Positions 1 through 5,287 are shown, counted from the stretch's first letter. The stretch is 5,706 bases of DNA from an uncultured Sutterella sp. (GCA_902493085.1 CABUOH010000092.1:1-5706), one strand, 5' to 3'. Numbers and translations are program-made. The notes: a model not told the origin generated them from the sequence alone.

Positions 1-93
1 CTCGCGTGCGGAGAGTCTCTGAGGCAGGGCCTGCTCGCCGTCGCGGAGCGTGGTGTCGAAAAGGATGATGCGCTTGGGATCCGTGTAGATCAT
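1..93 (-). CDS. leuA: 2-isopropylmalate synthase, N-terminal fragment (31 codons)
   Basis: Only the first 31 residues are present; the gene runs off the left edge. They carry the hallmark first strand of the HMGL-like/DRE-TIM metallolyase barrel, IILFDTTLRDGEQAL (residues 9-23), very close to E. coli LeuA VIIFDTTLRDGEQAL. In this family the Arg-Asp of LRDG (R17, D18) sit in the active site and the Asp binds the divalent metal. LeuA condenses acetyl-CoA with 2-oxoisovalerate in the cytoplasm, the first committed step of leucine synthesis. The ATG at 93-91 is the only reasonable start: upstream in the same frame a TGA occurs at 156-154 with no start codon between. The ribosome site is weak (AGAAAGAG about 8 bases before the ATG). 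A promoter lies about 90 bp upstream, so leuA is probably transcribed separately from bisC. Homocitrate or citramalate synthase share the barrel motif and cannot be fully excluded from 31 residues. Confidence 0.85.
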   Translation of the reverse strand, partial: MIYTDPKRIILFDTTLRDGEQALPQRLSARE

Positions 94-178
94 GGGTCGG
101 CTCTTTCTGGGTGGCGGTGAATGTGGTTTTAGCGGCCCAAGAGAAAAGTCGTGTCATGCATCAAGGGCCGTCATGAGA

Positions 179-207
179 ACTTTATTCCCTTGCAAAACAG
201 ACGTCAA
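179..207 (-). promoter_or_regulatory. Predicted sigma70-type promoter of leuA
   Basis: On the minus strand a -35 box TTGACG (207-202, 5/6 match) is followed after exactly 17 bases by TAAAGT (184-179, 4/6 match to TATAAT). Transcription would start near 172 and give a leader of about 80 nt before the leuA ATG. It sits in the AT-rich part of the gap and is the best promoter-like match I found upstream of leuA. The leader contains CGGCCC (170-165) and GGGCCG (138-133), which could pair into a 6-bp stem with a 26-nt loop. There is no leucine-rich leader peptide; the only tiny ORF (MTALDA, from about 174) has one Leu. Classical leu attenuation is therefore not supported. Confidence 0.55.
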
Positions 208-360
208 TTGCAGAAAATCGAAATTCGACGCACACGAGATCAATGCGTTGATATTTAGGGGAAATGAATTTCTACCTAGGGACTTTGTCTTAGTGACGAT
301 TTCTGCAAAAAATCATGTTTTTGCAAAGCTATCCGACTGCAGGAGGCTCGTGTTTTGCAA
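187..360. promoter_or_regulatory. AT-rich leuA upstream region with repeated TTGCA/TGCAA motifs
   Basis: TGCA palindromes, mostly embedded in TTGCAAAA or TTTTGCA contexts, start at 191, 209, 304, 322, 338 and 356. Further copies lie at 157, 390 and 402. Spacings of 16-18 and 34 bp recur. Two copies flank and overlap the predicted leuA promoter: the one at 191 lies in the 17-bp spacer and the one at 209 lies just upstream of the -35 box. A longer imperfect inverted repeat links TTGCAGAAAATCG (208-220) with CGATTTCTGCAA (297-308), 12 pairs plus one bulged base. A-tracts (307-312, 359-367) suggest bent DNA. It may be a multi-site operator for an unidentified regulator, but low sequence complexity could also produce such repeats. 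Confidence 0.3.
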
Positions 361-384
361 AAAAAAACGGCCCGACGAGGGCCG
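359..384 (-). terminator. Rho-independent terminator on the minus strand
   Basis: On the minus strand the RNA reads CGGCCC-UCGUC-GGGCCG followed directly by nine U residues (367-359). This is a 6-bp all-GC stem with a 5-nt loop and a strong U tract. On the plus strand the following bases (CACTTTGC) are a poor tail, so it acts mainly for leftward transcription. It would end the bisC transcript, about 365 nt beyond its stop codon, or a small RNA encoded between 400 and 748. It also insulates the leuA promoter at 179-207. Confidence 0.75.
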
Positions 385-389
385 CACTT

Positions 390-441
390 TGCAAGACTAA
401 ATGCAAGACTGAAGACGAAGGGAGAGGCGGGAGAGGCGGGA
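390..441. repeat. Two short tandem duplications (12-bp and 9-bp units)
   Basis: TGCAAGACTAAA (390-401) is followed immediately by TGCAAGACTGAA (402-413), a 12-bp unit twice with one mismatch. Seven bases later GGGAGAGGC occurs twice in tandem (420-428, 429-437), with a partial third copy GGGA (438-441). Both lie between the terminator and the inverted-repeat element and neither is in a gene. They may be slippage products; no function is evident. Confidence 0.55.
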
Positions 442-505
442 AAGCGGACGCGATCCCGAACCAGCACCCGCGGACTCAGGGGAGCCGTCGGGCGAATGAG
501 CGGAA

Positions 506-538
506 CGCTGCGCGGTTACACCGTGTAACCGCGCAGCG
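506..538. repeat. Perfect 33-bp palindrome
   Basis: Sixteen base pairs on each side of a single central base (522) are fully complementary; the core reads GGTTACAC-N-GTGTAACC with GC-rich outer arms. As RNA it gives a 15-bp hairpin with a 3-nt loop. As DNA the core looks like a dyad operator for a dimeric repressor. It has no U tract on either strand, so it is not a standard terminator by itself. Confidence 0.8.
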
Positions 539-592
539 GGTCGCCGCAGGGGATTGTGCGCAAAACGGGAAGGTGGCCCCGCTTGGAATCAA

Positions 593-611
593 TGCCGGCG
601 AATCGCCGGCA
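593..611. repeat. Perfect 19-bp palindrome
   Basis: TGCCGGCGA and TCGCCGGCA flank a single base (602). On the minus strand it forms an 8-bp hairpin with a 3-nt loop followed by UUGAUU, which is too poor in U for a confident terminator. It lies just inside the right arm of the 445-634 inverted repeat and about 140 nt past the bisC stop, so it could also protect the bisC mRNA 3' end. Confidence 0.65.
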
Positions 612-748
612 GAAAGCCTTCGGGATCGCGTCCGATGCATCAAGGCTAGCACGACCGGCAAATGAAGGTGTCCCCTGCCCTGAAGCAGCTTTTGACCGCA
701 TCCTCTCCTGCGCGCACGTTCAGACGAGAGGCTTACTGCTGTCCGAGC

Positions 749-3037
749 CTACGAAAGGCGCTCAAGCCTCACGTCGCAGGCGGCCGCATTGTTGCCTCGG
801 CTCCAGCCCGACGTCGGCACGTCCGGCACGAGCACGTTGGCGGCGCCGTGCCGGCAATGAAGCTCCACGCCTCCGTCGTCGCGCCCGCCCGACTCCGTCG
901 TCTCGGCCCAGGCGCCGTGATGAAGGGCGAGCACGCCCGGGCGCACCCGATCGGTGACGACCGCGGTCGCGCGCACCGACCCTCTCGGCGTCGTGAGCCG
1001 CACCAAGTCGCCCGTCGAGATGCCCAGCGACTCGGCATCCCCCTCATTGATCCAGCAGGGCTCGCAGCCGTTGGCGTTGTGGGCGCCGCGCGTCACGGCG
1101 TCGAGCTGGCTGTGAAGGCGCCAAGACGACTTCGGACTCACGAGCCTGTATTCGCCCGGGGCCGACGGCTCGCCGAGATAGGCCGGATAACCCGGACAGT
1201 CGTCGATCGACGCGTCGGCCACGCGCTTGGACGCAAGCATGATGCGGCCCGATTCGGTCGCGAGCGGCGCCCCTTCGGGGTCGGCCGCAAAGCGCTCGAG
1301 CGCCGTGGCGGCCGCCTTCGTCTGCGGGAAGAAGACGATGCCCGTCTTCACAAACGTGTCCCAGTCCGGCAGCGTCAGGCCGTTGGCCTTCTCGCGTTGC
1401 GCGGCCTCCTCATAAAGACGCCTTTGCCAGCCCGCCTCATCGAGCCCCTCCGTAAAGGCGGCCTCGAGCCCGAGCGCCGCGGCAAGCCGTCTGAAGATCT
1501 CGAAGTCGGAGAGCGCATTTCCCTTCACCTCAAACACCTTCTCGCTTCTCACGATGCCGCGCGCGGCGTAGCCGCCGATTCCGGCAATGTCGCTTCTCTC
1601 GAGCGAATGCGAGGCAGGAAGCAATATGTCGGCATACTGCGTCGTCGCCGTTTCAAAGACGTCGCACACGACGACGGCGTCGGGCCGCCTGAAGCCCGCC
1701 GCAAGCCGTCCCGTATCGGGCTGGTGCGCAAACGGATTGCCGCCCGCCCAGAAGACGAGTCGGATGTCGGGATACTCGAGCTCGACCCCGCCGCAGCGGA
1801 TGCGCTTTCCGGGATTGAGCAGCACGTCGCTGATCGAGGCGACCGGCAGGGGCTTCGGGAGGCGTTCCGGATGCGTGACGGGCCCTGCGGGCGAAACGTT
1901 CACGGGCAGGCCCGCAAGGCCGCGCGCGGCCGACCCCTGAGCGCCGCCCGAGGAATAGTGGTAGCGCGTGCCGATTCCCGTGCCCTTTCCCCCGATGCGG
2001 CCCAGCGCCGCGGCGAGCGCCCAGACGGCCCAGACGCTCGATTCGCCCCAGCGCGCCCGCTGCGGCCCCCAGCCGAGCATGATCATCGTGCGGTGCCCTG
2101 CGAGCTCGTCGGCCAAGTCCCGGATCGTCTTTTCATCGAGCCCGCAGGCGCGCGCAGCCCATGCCGCGTCGCGCACGACGCCGTCCAAGCGCCCTTCGAG
2201 ATACGCCTCGAGCGTCTCAAGGCCCGTCGTGCGGGTCTCAAGGAAATGCCGGTCGGCCTTTCCGGAGGCGATGAGCGTGTGCACGAGGCCGAGCGCGAGC
2301 GCGGCGTCCGTGCCCGGCAGCGGCGCGATCCAGCGTCCGCCCGTCACGTCGAGCGTCTCGGGCCTCACCGGGTTGACGGCCAGGACCTCCAGGCCCGGCT
2401 TCGTCCTCATGGCCTCAAAGGCCTTCGTCGTCTCGTGCAGGGTCGTGGTCCAGGCGATGTCGTTCGTGACGACCGGGTCCGCGCCCCAGAGCACGACGCG
2501 CTCGGCGTGCTCGAGCACTTCGTCGACAGGCGGCACGTCCGGATCCCCCGAACCGACGATCACCTTCTGAATGGCGGCAATGGCTGCCGTGGAGTACGAA
2601 TTGAAGGTCTGCACGAACCCGCCCTTGAGCATCAGGAGGCGCCTCAGGAGTCCGATCGGATTGTTCACCTCGCCCGTATTCTTCCAGCCGTAGGACCTTC
2701 CCCAAACGGCCGCAGGCCCGAAGGTTTCGTACGTGCGCGCGACGGCGCGTGCGGCGAGCTCGACCGCCTCGTCCCACTCGACCTCGACGAAGCGCTCGCG
2801 CCCACGACCCGCACGGGTTTGAGCCGGGTCGCGCCCCTCGCGGCAGGCCTTCAGGTAGCTTTCGCGCACTTTCGGCGCGAGGAGCCTCCTGGGGCTCTCC
2901 CGCCCGGCGAGATAGTCGGCCATGCGAGGCGAAGGCCTCAAGTCTTCGGCGATGGGCTCGAGCGTGAATCGCCCATCCCTTTCGACAACGCGGGCGACAC
3001 CCCAATGGGCGGCAATGAGCTTCTCTGTGCGGGTCAT
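749..3037 (-). CDS. bisC: Cytoplasmic molybdopterin sulfoxide/N-oxide reductase, BisC type
   Basis: This 762-residue protein aligns along its length with E. coli BisC (777 aa) and the DMSO/TMAO reductase family. Such enzymes use a bis-molybdopterin-guanine-dinucleotide cofactor to remove oxygen from biotin sulfoxide, methionine S-sulfoxide, DMSO or TMAO. Visible landmarks are LIAAHWG (7-13), SYGW with Y116 and W118 (the active-site Tyr/Trp pair typical of DMSO and biotin sulfoxide reductases), and YST with S149 as the expected molybdenum ligand. Cofactor-binding motifs follow: VVLWGADP (181-188), LGWGPQRARWGE (321-332), WAGGNPFAHQPDTGRL (430-445), ADILLPASHSLERSDI (469-484), RLHSQLD (640-646) and HHGAW (706-710). 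There is no CxxCxxxC iron-sulfur motif and no Tat signal, so it is a cytoplasmic, single-cofactor enzyme. The ATG at 3037 has GGAG seven bases upstream; an in-frame TTG at 3061 lacks a ribosome site. It lies 82 bp after metQ. Odd point: the usual G-D before Y-S-T is N-S here. Exact substrate is unproven. Confidence 0.9.
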   Translation of the reverse strand: MTRTEKLIAAHWGVARVVERDGRFTLEPIAEDLRPSPRMADYLAGRESPRRLLAPKVRESYLKACREGRDPAQTRAGRGRERFVEVEWDEAVELAARAVARTYETFGPAAVWGRSYGWKNTGEVNNPIGLLRRLLMLKGGFVQTFNSYSTAAIAAIQKVIVGSGDPDVPPVDEVLEHAERVVLWGADPVVTNDIAWTTTLHETTKAFEAMRTKPGLEVLAVNPVRPETLDVTGGRWIAPLPGTDAALALGLVHTLIASGKADRHFLETRTTGLETLEAYLEGRLDGVVRDAAWAARACGLDEKTIRDLADELAGHRTMIMLGWGPQRARWGESSVWAVWALAAALGRIGGKGTGIGTRYHYSSGGAQGSAARGLAGLPVNVSPAGPVTHPERLPKPLPVASISDVLLNPGKRIRCGGVELEYPDIRLVFWAGGNPFAHQPDTGRLAAGFRRPDAVVVCDVFETATTQYADILLPASHSLERSDIAGIGGYAARGIVRSEKVFEVKGNALSDFEIFRRLAAALGLEAAFTEGLDEAGWQRRLYEEAAQREKANGLTLPDWDTFVKTGIVFFPQTKAAATALERFAADPEGAPLATESGRIMLASKRVADASIDDCPGYPAYLGEPSAPGEYRLVSPKSSWRLHSQLDAVTRGAHNANGCEPCWINEGDAESLGISTGDLVRLTTPRGSVRATAVVTDRVRPGVLALHHGAWAETTESGGRDDGGVELHCRHGAANVLVPDVPTSGWSRGNNAAACDVRLERLS

Positions 3038-3060
3038 GAAAATACTCCAAATTGACGGCA

Positions 3061-3091
3061 AGGCCGGCGCGGGCAGAACCCGAACCGGCCT
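3061..3091 (-). promoter_or_regulatory. Intercistronic hairpin between metQ and bisC
   Basis: On the minus strand AGGCCGG pairs with CCGGCCT over 7 bp, and inside it CGGG pairs with CCCG, separated by a 2x2 internal loop, with TTCTG as apical loop. No U tract follows (TGCCGTC), so full termination is unlikely. It more likely sets metQ/bisC stoichiometry by protecting the metQ 3' end or causing partial attenuation. It ends just before the bisC ribosome site (GGAG at about 3048-3045). Confidence 0.6.
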
Positions 3092-3119
3092 ATTTGTTCA
3101 AATCAGCTTCTTCCGGACT

Positions 3120-3920
3120 TTAGAAGACCGGGAGCACGCCGCCCTGATACTTTTCTTCGATGAACTTCTTCACTTCGGGCGAGGTGATCGCCTTCTTGAG
3201 CTTCTGGAAGGCTTCCTTCTTGTCGTCGCCCTCGCGGATCGCCACGACGTTGCCGAAGGGCGAACTCTTTTCCTCAAGCGCGATCGCGTTCTTCGCCGGG
3301 TTGAAGCCCGCCTCAAGCGCGTAGTTGGCGTTGATGACGGCTGCGGTCACGTCGTCGAGGGCGCGCGGCAGCAGCGCGGGTTCAAGTTCGACGAACTTGA
3401 GCTTCTTCGGGTTCGAGACGATGTCGGCGGGACCCGAAAGGAGCGTTGCGCCGTCCTTGAGCTTGATGAGGCCCGCATGCTCGAGCACCTTGAGCGCGCG
3501 ACCTTCGTTCGTCGGATCGGACGGAACGGCAATCTTGGCGCCCGTCGGAATGTCGGCGAGGCTCTTCACCTTCTTGGAGTAAAGCGCCATCGGCTCGAGA
3601 TGCACGGAGACGAGAATGTGCAGGTTGAGGCCGCGCGTCTTGACCATTTCCTCGAGATACGGAATCGTCTGGAAGTAGTTGGCGTCGAGCTCGCCGGAAT
3701 CAAGTGCGAGATTGGGCTGGATGTAGTCGTTGAATTCCACCACTTCGAGCTTCACGCCTTCCTTTTCAAGCGCGGGCTTGATGAAGTTGACGACGTCGGC
3801 GTGCGGGACGGGCGTGACGCCGATGCGAAGCGTCGTGTCGGCGAGCGCGCTCGAAGAGACGCCCGAAAGCGCAAGGGCGGCCGCGAGTGCGATGGGTGCG
3901 AAAAGACGAGAGAGATTCAT
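3120..3920 (-). CDS. metQ: MetQ/NlpA-family methionine-binding periplasmic protein
   Basis: This 266-residue ABC-transporter substrate-binding protein matches the MetQ (NlpA) family, which captures L/D-methionine and derivatives for the MetN-MetI transporter. Diagnostic stretches shared with E. coli MetQ are EFNDYIQPN (62-70), DANYFQ (79-84), YSKKVKSL (114-121), PSDPTNEGRAL (133-143), VELEPALLPRALDD (177-190), VINANYA (195-201) and SPFGN (220-224); Asn residues in the last two regions belong to the methionine pocket in the family. Residues 1-27 form a signal peptide (NLSR, a hydrophobic run, then SALA before D28). It has no lipobox and no cysteine at all, so it is predicted to be a free periplasmic protein, whereas E. 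coli MetQ is a lipoprotein. The start ATG (3920) has CCGGAG seven bases upstream; the frame stays open further upstream but without a signal peptide or ribosome site. metN and metI are not here. Followed 82 bp later by bisC. Confidence 0.92.
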   Translation of the reverse strand: MNLSRLFAPIALAAALALSGVSSSALADTTLRIGVTPVPHADVVNFIKPALEKEGVKLEVVEFNDYIQPNLALDSGELDANYFQTIPYLEEMVKTRGLNLHILVSVHLEPMALYSKKVKSLADIPTGAKIAVPSDPTNEGRALKVLEHAGLIKLKDGATLLSGPADIVSNPKKLKFVELEPALLPRALDDVTAAVINANYALEAGFNPAKNAIALEEKSSPFGNVVAIREGDDKKEAFQKLKKAITSPEVKKFIEEKYQGGVLPVF

Positions 3921-4263
3921 GGTTTTTCTCCGGATGTTGGTTGCGTTCTTAAGTTCTTGGGATTGTCGGACGGGGACCTTGTCCGTCCGTTTCGCAGAAA
4001 CATCAGAGGAGCCCGAGCGGTCGAGGATGCCGCTGCTTTGCCGAAGAGGATTCGGAGGACTGCTCTGGAGAGGATCGCTCTCGTCGAATACCCCTCGGGT
4101 TCGTTCGAAAGCGAGCCCGGACCTGCCGGGCGTTTCCGTTCGGCCCTCTCTCAGAAGGCCGTGAATGAACTCTAGCAGAAGCATTTCGAACCGTTGTCGG
4201 AAAATACGCGATTCTTGAGGTATTACTTGCCGTCTTGGGTGAAATGTCTTAGGCGTGACGCCT
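3921..4263 (-). promoter_or_regulatory. Structured metQ leader/promoter region, no gene
   Basis: This is the 343-bp gap between the LysR stop and the metQ start. On the minus strand it holds perfect short hairpins: AGGCG/CGCCT right after the LysR stop (4251-4263), CGGCC/GGCCG (4141-4161), GCCCGG/CCGGGC with a CAGGT loop (4115-4131), CCGAA/TTCGG with a UCCUC loop (4041-4055), and CGGACGG/CCGTCCG (3967-3989). None is followed by a U tract. I see only weak promoter candidates: TAATAC near 4225, and an extended -10-like TGCTAGAGT near 4175 without a good -35. It does not match SAM-I or SAM-II riboswitch signatures that I know, nor a clear MetJ or MetR box. Leader-based control of metQ is inferred, not shown. 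Confidence 0.4.
4006..4074 (-). repeat. Cluster of five UCCUC motifs in the metQ leader
   Basis: On the minus strand TCCTC occurs five times within 69 bases (plus-strand GAGGA starting at 4006, 4023, 4046, 4055 and 4070). UCCUC is complementary to Shine-Dalgarno GGAG/GAGGA, including the metQ ribosome site CCGGAG. The copy at 4046-4050 is exactly the loop of a 5-bp hairpin (4041-4055), a presentation seen in anti-SD-type regulatory RNAs. Chance in GC-rich DNA remains possible. Confidence 0.4.
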
Positions 4264-5220
4264 TTACGTCGCATTTTTCAGTTTGTCGAGCAGCTTTTGG
4301 ACGACCTTGCGCCGTTCCTCGACCGCGCGCCGCTCCTCGTCATGGAAATAGCGCGCAAAGCGTTCGAGCCGCTCGAGCTGCGGATGGTCCGTCCGGAAAA
4401 CGACCGACGGCCGCCAGAACGGGCGATGCCAGCCCGCAAGCACGGGCACGAGCCTGCCCGCCTCGAGCGCATCCGAAACGAGCGAGAGCGACAGATCTAT
4501 CGCGACGCCCTCGCCCGCGAGCGCAGCCTCGCGTCCCGTGAGCGGGTCGCCTTCCCATGCCACGCGCCTGAAGACGAGCGGCGAGCGCTCGAGCCCGCGC
4601 TCGAGGTGTTCCGTCTTCGGATAATGCCTGCCGCTTCTCAAAATGACGTCATGCGCCGCAAGGTCCTTAGGATGAACGGGCAAGCCGCGCCGCGCGACAT
4701 AGTCGGGCGAAGCGACGGGCACGTTGCCGATCGGGCCCAGCGGCAGCACTCTGAGATTGGGAAGCGACTCGGGCACGTACGCCAGATAGGCGGCGTCGAC
4801 GCCGCCCTCAAGCACCGTTTCGTGATCGGCGTCGGACGCCATCATGAGGCTGAAACCCGGATGAGCACCGAGAAACCGCTTGATGATCCGAAAGCTGCTT
4901 TCGCGCGGCGTATTGGACGGAATGCTGAAGACGAAGGTGGCGGCGCTCCGCGCGAGCCCCTCGGCCCTGAGCCGCAGACGGTCCGCGCATTCGAGCAGGC
5001 GCTCCGCGTCGTCCGCAAGCGCCTCGCCCGTCTGAGAAAGCGAAACCGGCCTTGACCCGTGGAGGACGAGCGACAGGCTCATGTCGTCTTCGAGCGCCTG
5101 CAGAAGACGGGAGCACTGTGGTGAATCAAGTCCCGTCTCTATCGAGGCCCGCCTGATGCCGCCGCCGCGGCCCAGCGCAACGAGAACCCGCCACGCGTTG
5201 AGATTGTCGGATGCGCGCAT
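4264..5220 (-). CDS. LysR-type transcriptional regulator
   Basis: This 318-residue protein has the LysR layout: an N-terminal winged helix-turn-helix (about 6-65), a linker helix rich in Glu/Arg/Leu (about 66-92) and a two-lobed effector domain (about 94-295). The recognition helix region LDSPQCSRLLQALEDDM (31-47) and the wing with LSQTGEAL (61-68) follow the family pattern (SQxxxSRxLxxLE...LTxxG), although the wing segment SLSLVLHGSRPVS is unusual where most members have a GxxLFxR motif. The ATG at 5220 was chosen because AAGGAG lies five bases upstream and the wHTH begins immediately; the frame is open to 5391 but that extension is not family-like. It ends in a charged helical tail (about 293-318). 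It is divergent from the flavoprotein gene at 5409, across a 188-bp spacer with a LysR-type dyad. Its most likely target is therefore that gene plus itself; control of downstream metQ is possible but unsupported. Effector unknown. Confidence 0.9.
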   Translation of the reverse strand: MRASDNLNAWRVLVALGRGGGIRRASIETGLDSPQCSRLLQALEDDMSLSLVLHGSRPVSLSQTGEALADDAERLLECADRLRLRAEGLARSAATFVFSIPSNTPRESSFRIIKRFLGAHPGFSLMMASDADHETVLEGGVDAAYLAYVPESLPNLRVLPLGPIGNVPVASPDYVARRGLPVHPKDLAAHDVILRSGRHYPKTEHLERGLERSPLVFRRVAWEGDPLTGREAALAGEGVAIDLSLSLVSDALEAGRLVPVLAGWHRPFWRPSVVFRTDHPQLERLERFARYFHDEERRAVEERRKVVQKLLDKLKNAT

Positions 5221-5268
5221 GCCTTCTCCTTTCCCGCCCGCATGCGGCCCCGAGGCCGGCGGGCTGTT

Positions 5269-5287
5269 GATTGTCGTTTTGACAATC
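5269..5287. promoter_or_regulatory. Putative LysR operator (dyad with T-N11-A core)
   Basis: GATTGTC (5269-5275) and GACAATC (5281-5287) form a perfect 7-bp inverted repeat around GTTTT. T5272 and A5284 give the T-N11-A spacing typical of LysR-family sites. It is the most striking dyad in the divergent spacer, 49 bp from the regulator start and 122 bp from the flavoprotein start. A consensus -35 TTGACA (5279-5284) overlaps its right half on the plus strand, but no good -10 follows at 16-18 bp. Confidence 0.6.

Larger units (their letters stand above)
445..634. repeat. 190-bp element bounded by a perfect 16-bp inverted repeat; possible structured RNA
   Basis: CGGACGCGATCCCGAA (445-460) is the exact reverse complement of the 16 bases at 619-634. 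Between the arms are two further perfect palindromes, at 506-538 and 593-611. GGCGA (491-495) can also pair with TCGCC (541-545) to lengthen the larger one. No plausible protein is encoded: the short ORFs here have arginine- and alanine-rich, low-quality translations and no ribosome sites. If transcribed leftward, the RNA would fold with a 16-bp closing stem around two hairpins and end at the terminator at 384-359. I see no convincing promoter just upstream, so it might be processed from bisC mRNA. No target-site duplication flanks the arms, which weakens a transposon (MITE) reading. It does not match tRNA, tmRNA, 4.5S or RNase P signatures I can recognise. Confidence 0.5.

Noticed and set aside
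94..172. leu operon leader-peptide attenuator
   Set aside because: No leucine-rich short ORF and no U-tract hairpin lie between the predicted promoter and leuA.
92..400. 102-codon plus-strand ORF starting antisense to the leuA start codon
   Set aside because: No Shine-Dalgarno, runs through the leuA promoter and the terminator hairpin, and its lysine/cysteine content follows the A-rich DNA. No resemblance to a known protein.
276..467. 63-codon minus-strand ORF whose start region resembles frames seen across tRNA 3' ends (GGTTCGGGATCGCG)
   Set aside because: No T-arm can be formed (the arms beside the TTC loop do not pair) and no acceptor, anticodon or D arms are found. The frame also reads through the terminator, so it is neither tRNA nor protein.
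445..634. Retron-like msr/msd layout (outer inverted repeat, short hairpin, long hairpin)
   Set aside because: No reverse transcriptase is encoded anywhere in the window, and the neighbouring genes are metabolic; the resemblance is only topological.
445..634. 6S RNA
   Set aside because: A few short words (CCCCTGAG, GGTTACA) occur in 6S RNA too, but their order and pairing do not fit the 6S closing stem, central bubble and apical stem.
156..645. Direct repeat ATGCATCAAGG at 156-166 and 635-645
   Set aside because: An 11-bp match is expected by chance in a window of this size, and it does not flank the inverted-repeat element symmetrically, so it is not a target duplication.
662..3055. 797-codon open frame on the plus strand, antisense to bisC
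   Set aside because: Arg/Ala/Gly/Pro-rich translation with no recognisable domain, no ribosome site, and it mirrors a gene with strong family matches. Long antisense frames are normal opposite GC-rich genes.
2922..4175. 417-codon plus-strand frame antisense to metQ
   Set aside because: Low-quality charged translation, and it overlaps a clear MetQ gene and two spacers; a shadow frame.
3921..4263. SAM riboswitch upstream of metQ
   Set aside because: Hairpins are present, but none of the conserved SAM-I or SAM-II core sequences I know could be found, and there is no terminator or anti-terminator pair.
4255..5055. 266-codon plus-strand frame antisense to the LysR gene
   Set aside because: Arg-rich composition without domains and without a ribosome site; the opposite strand carries a recognisable LysR protein.
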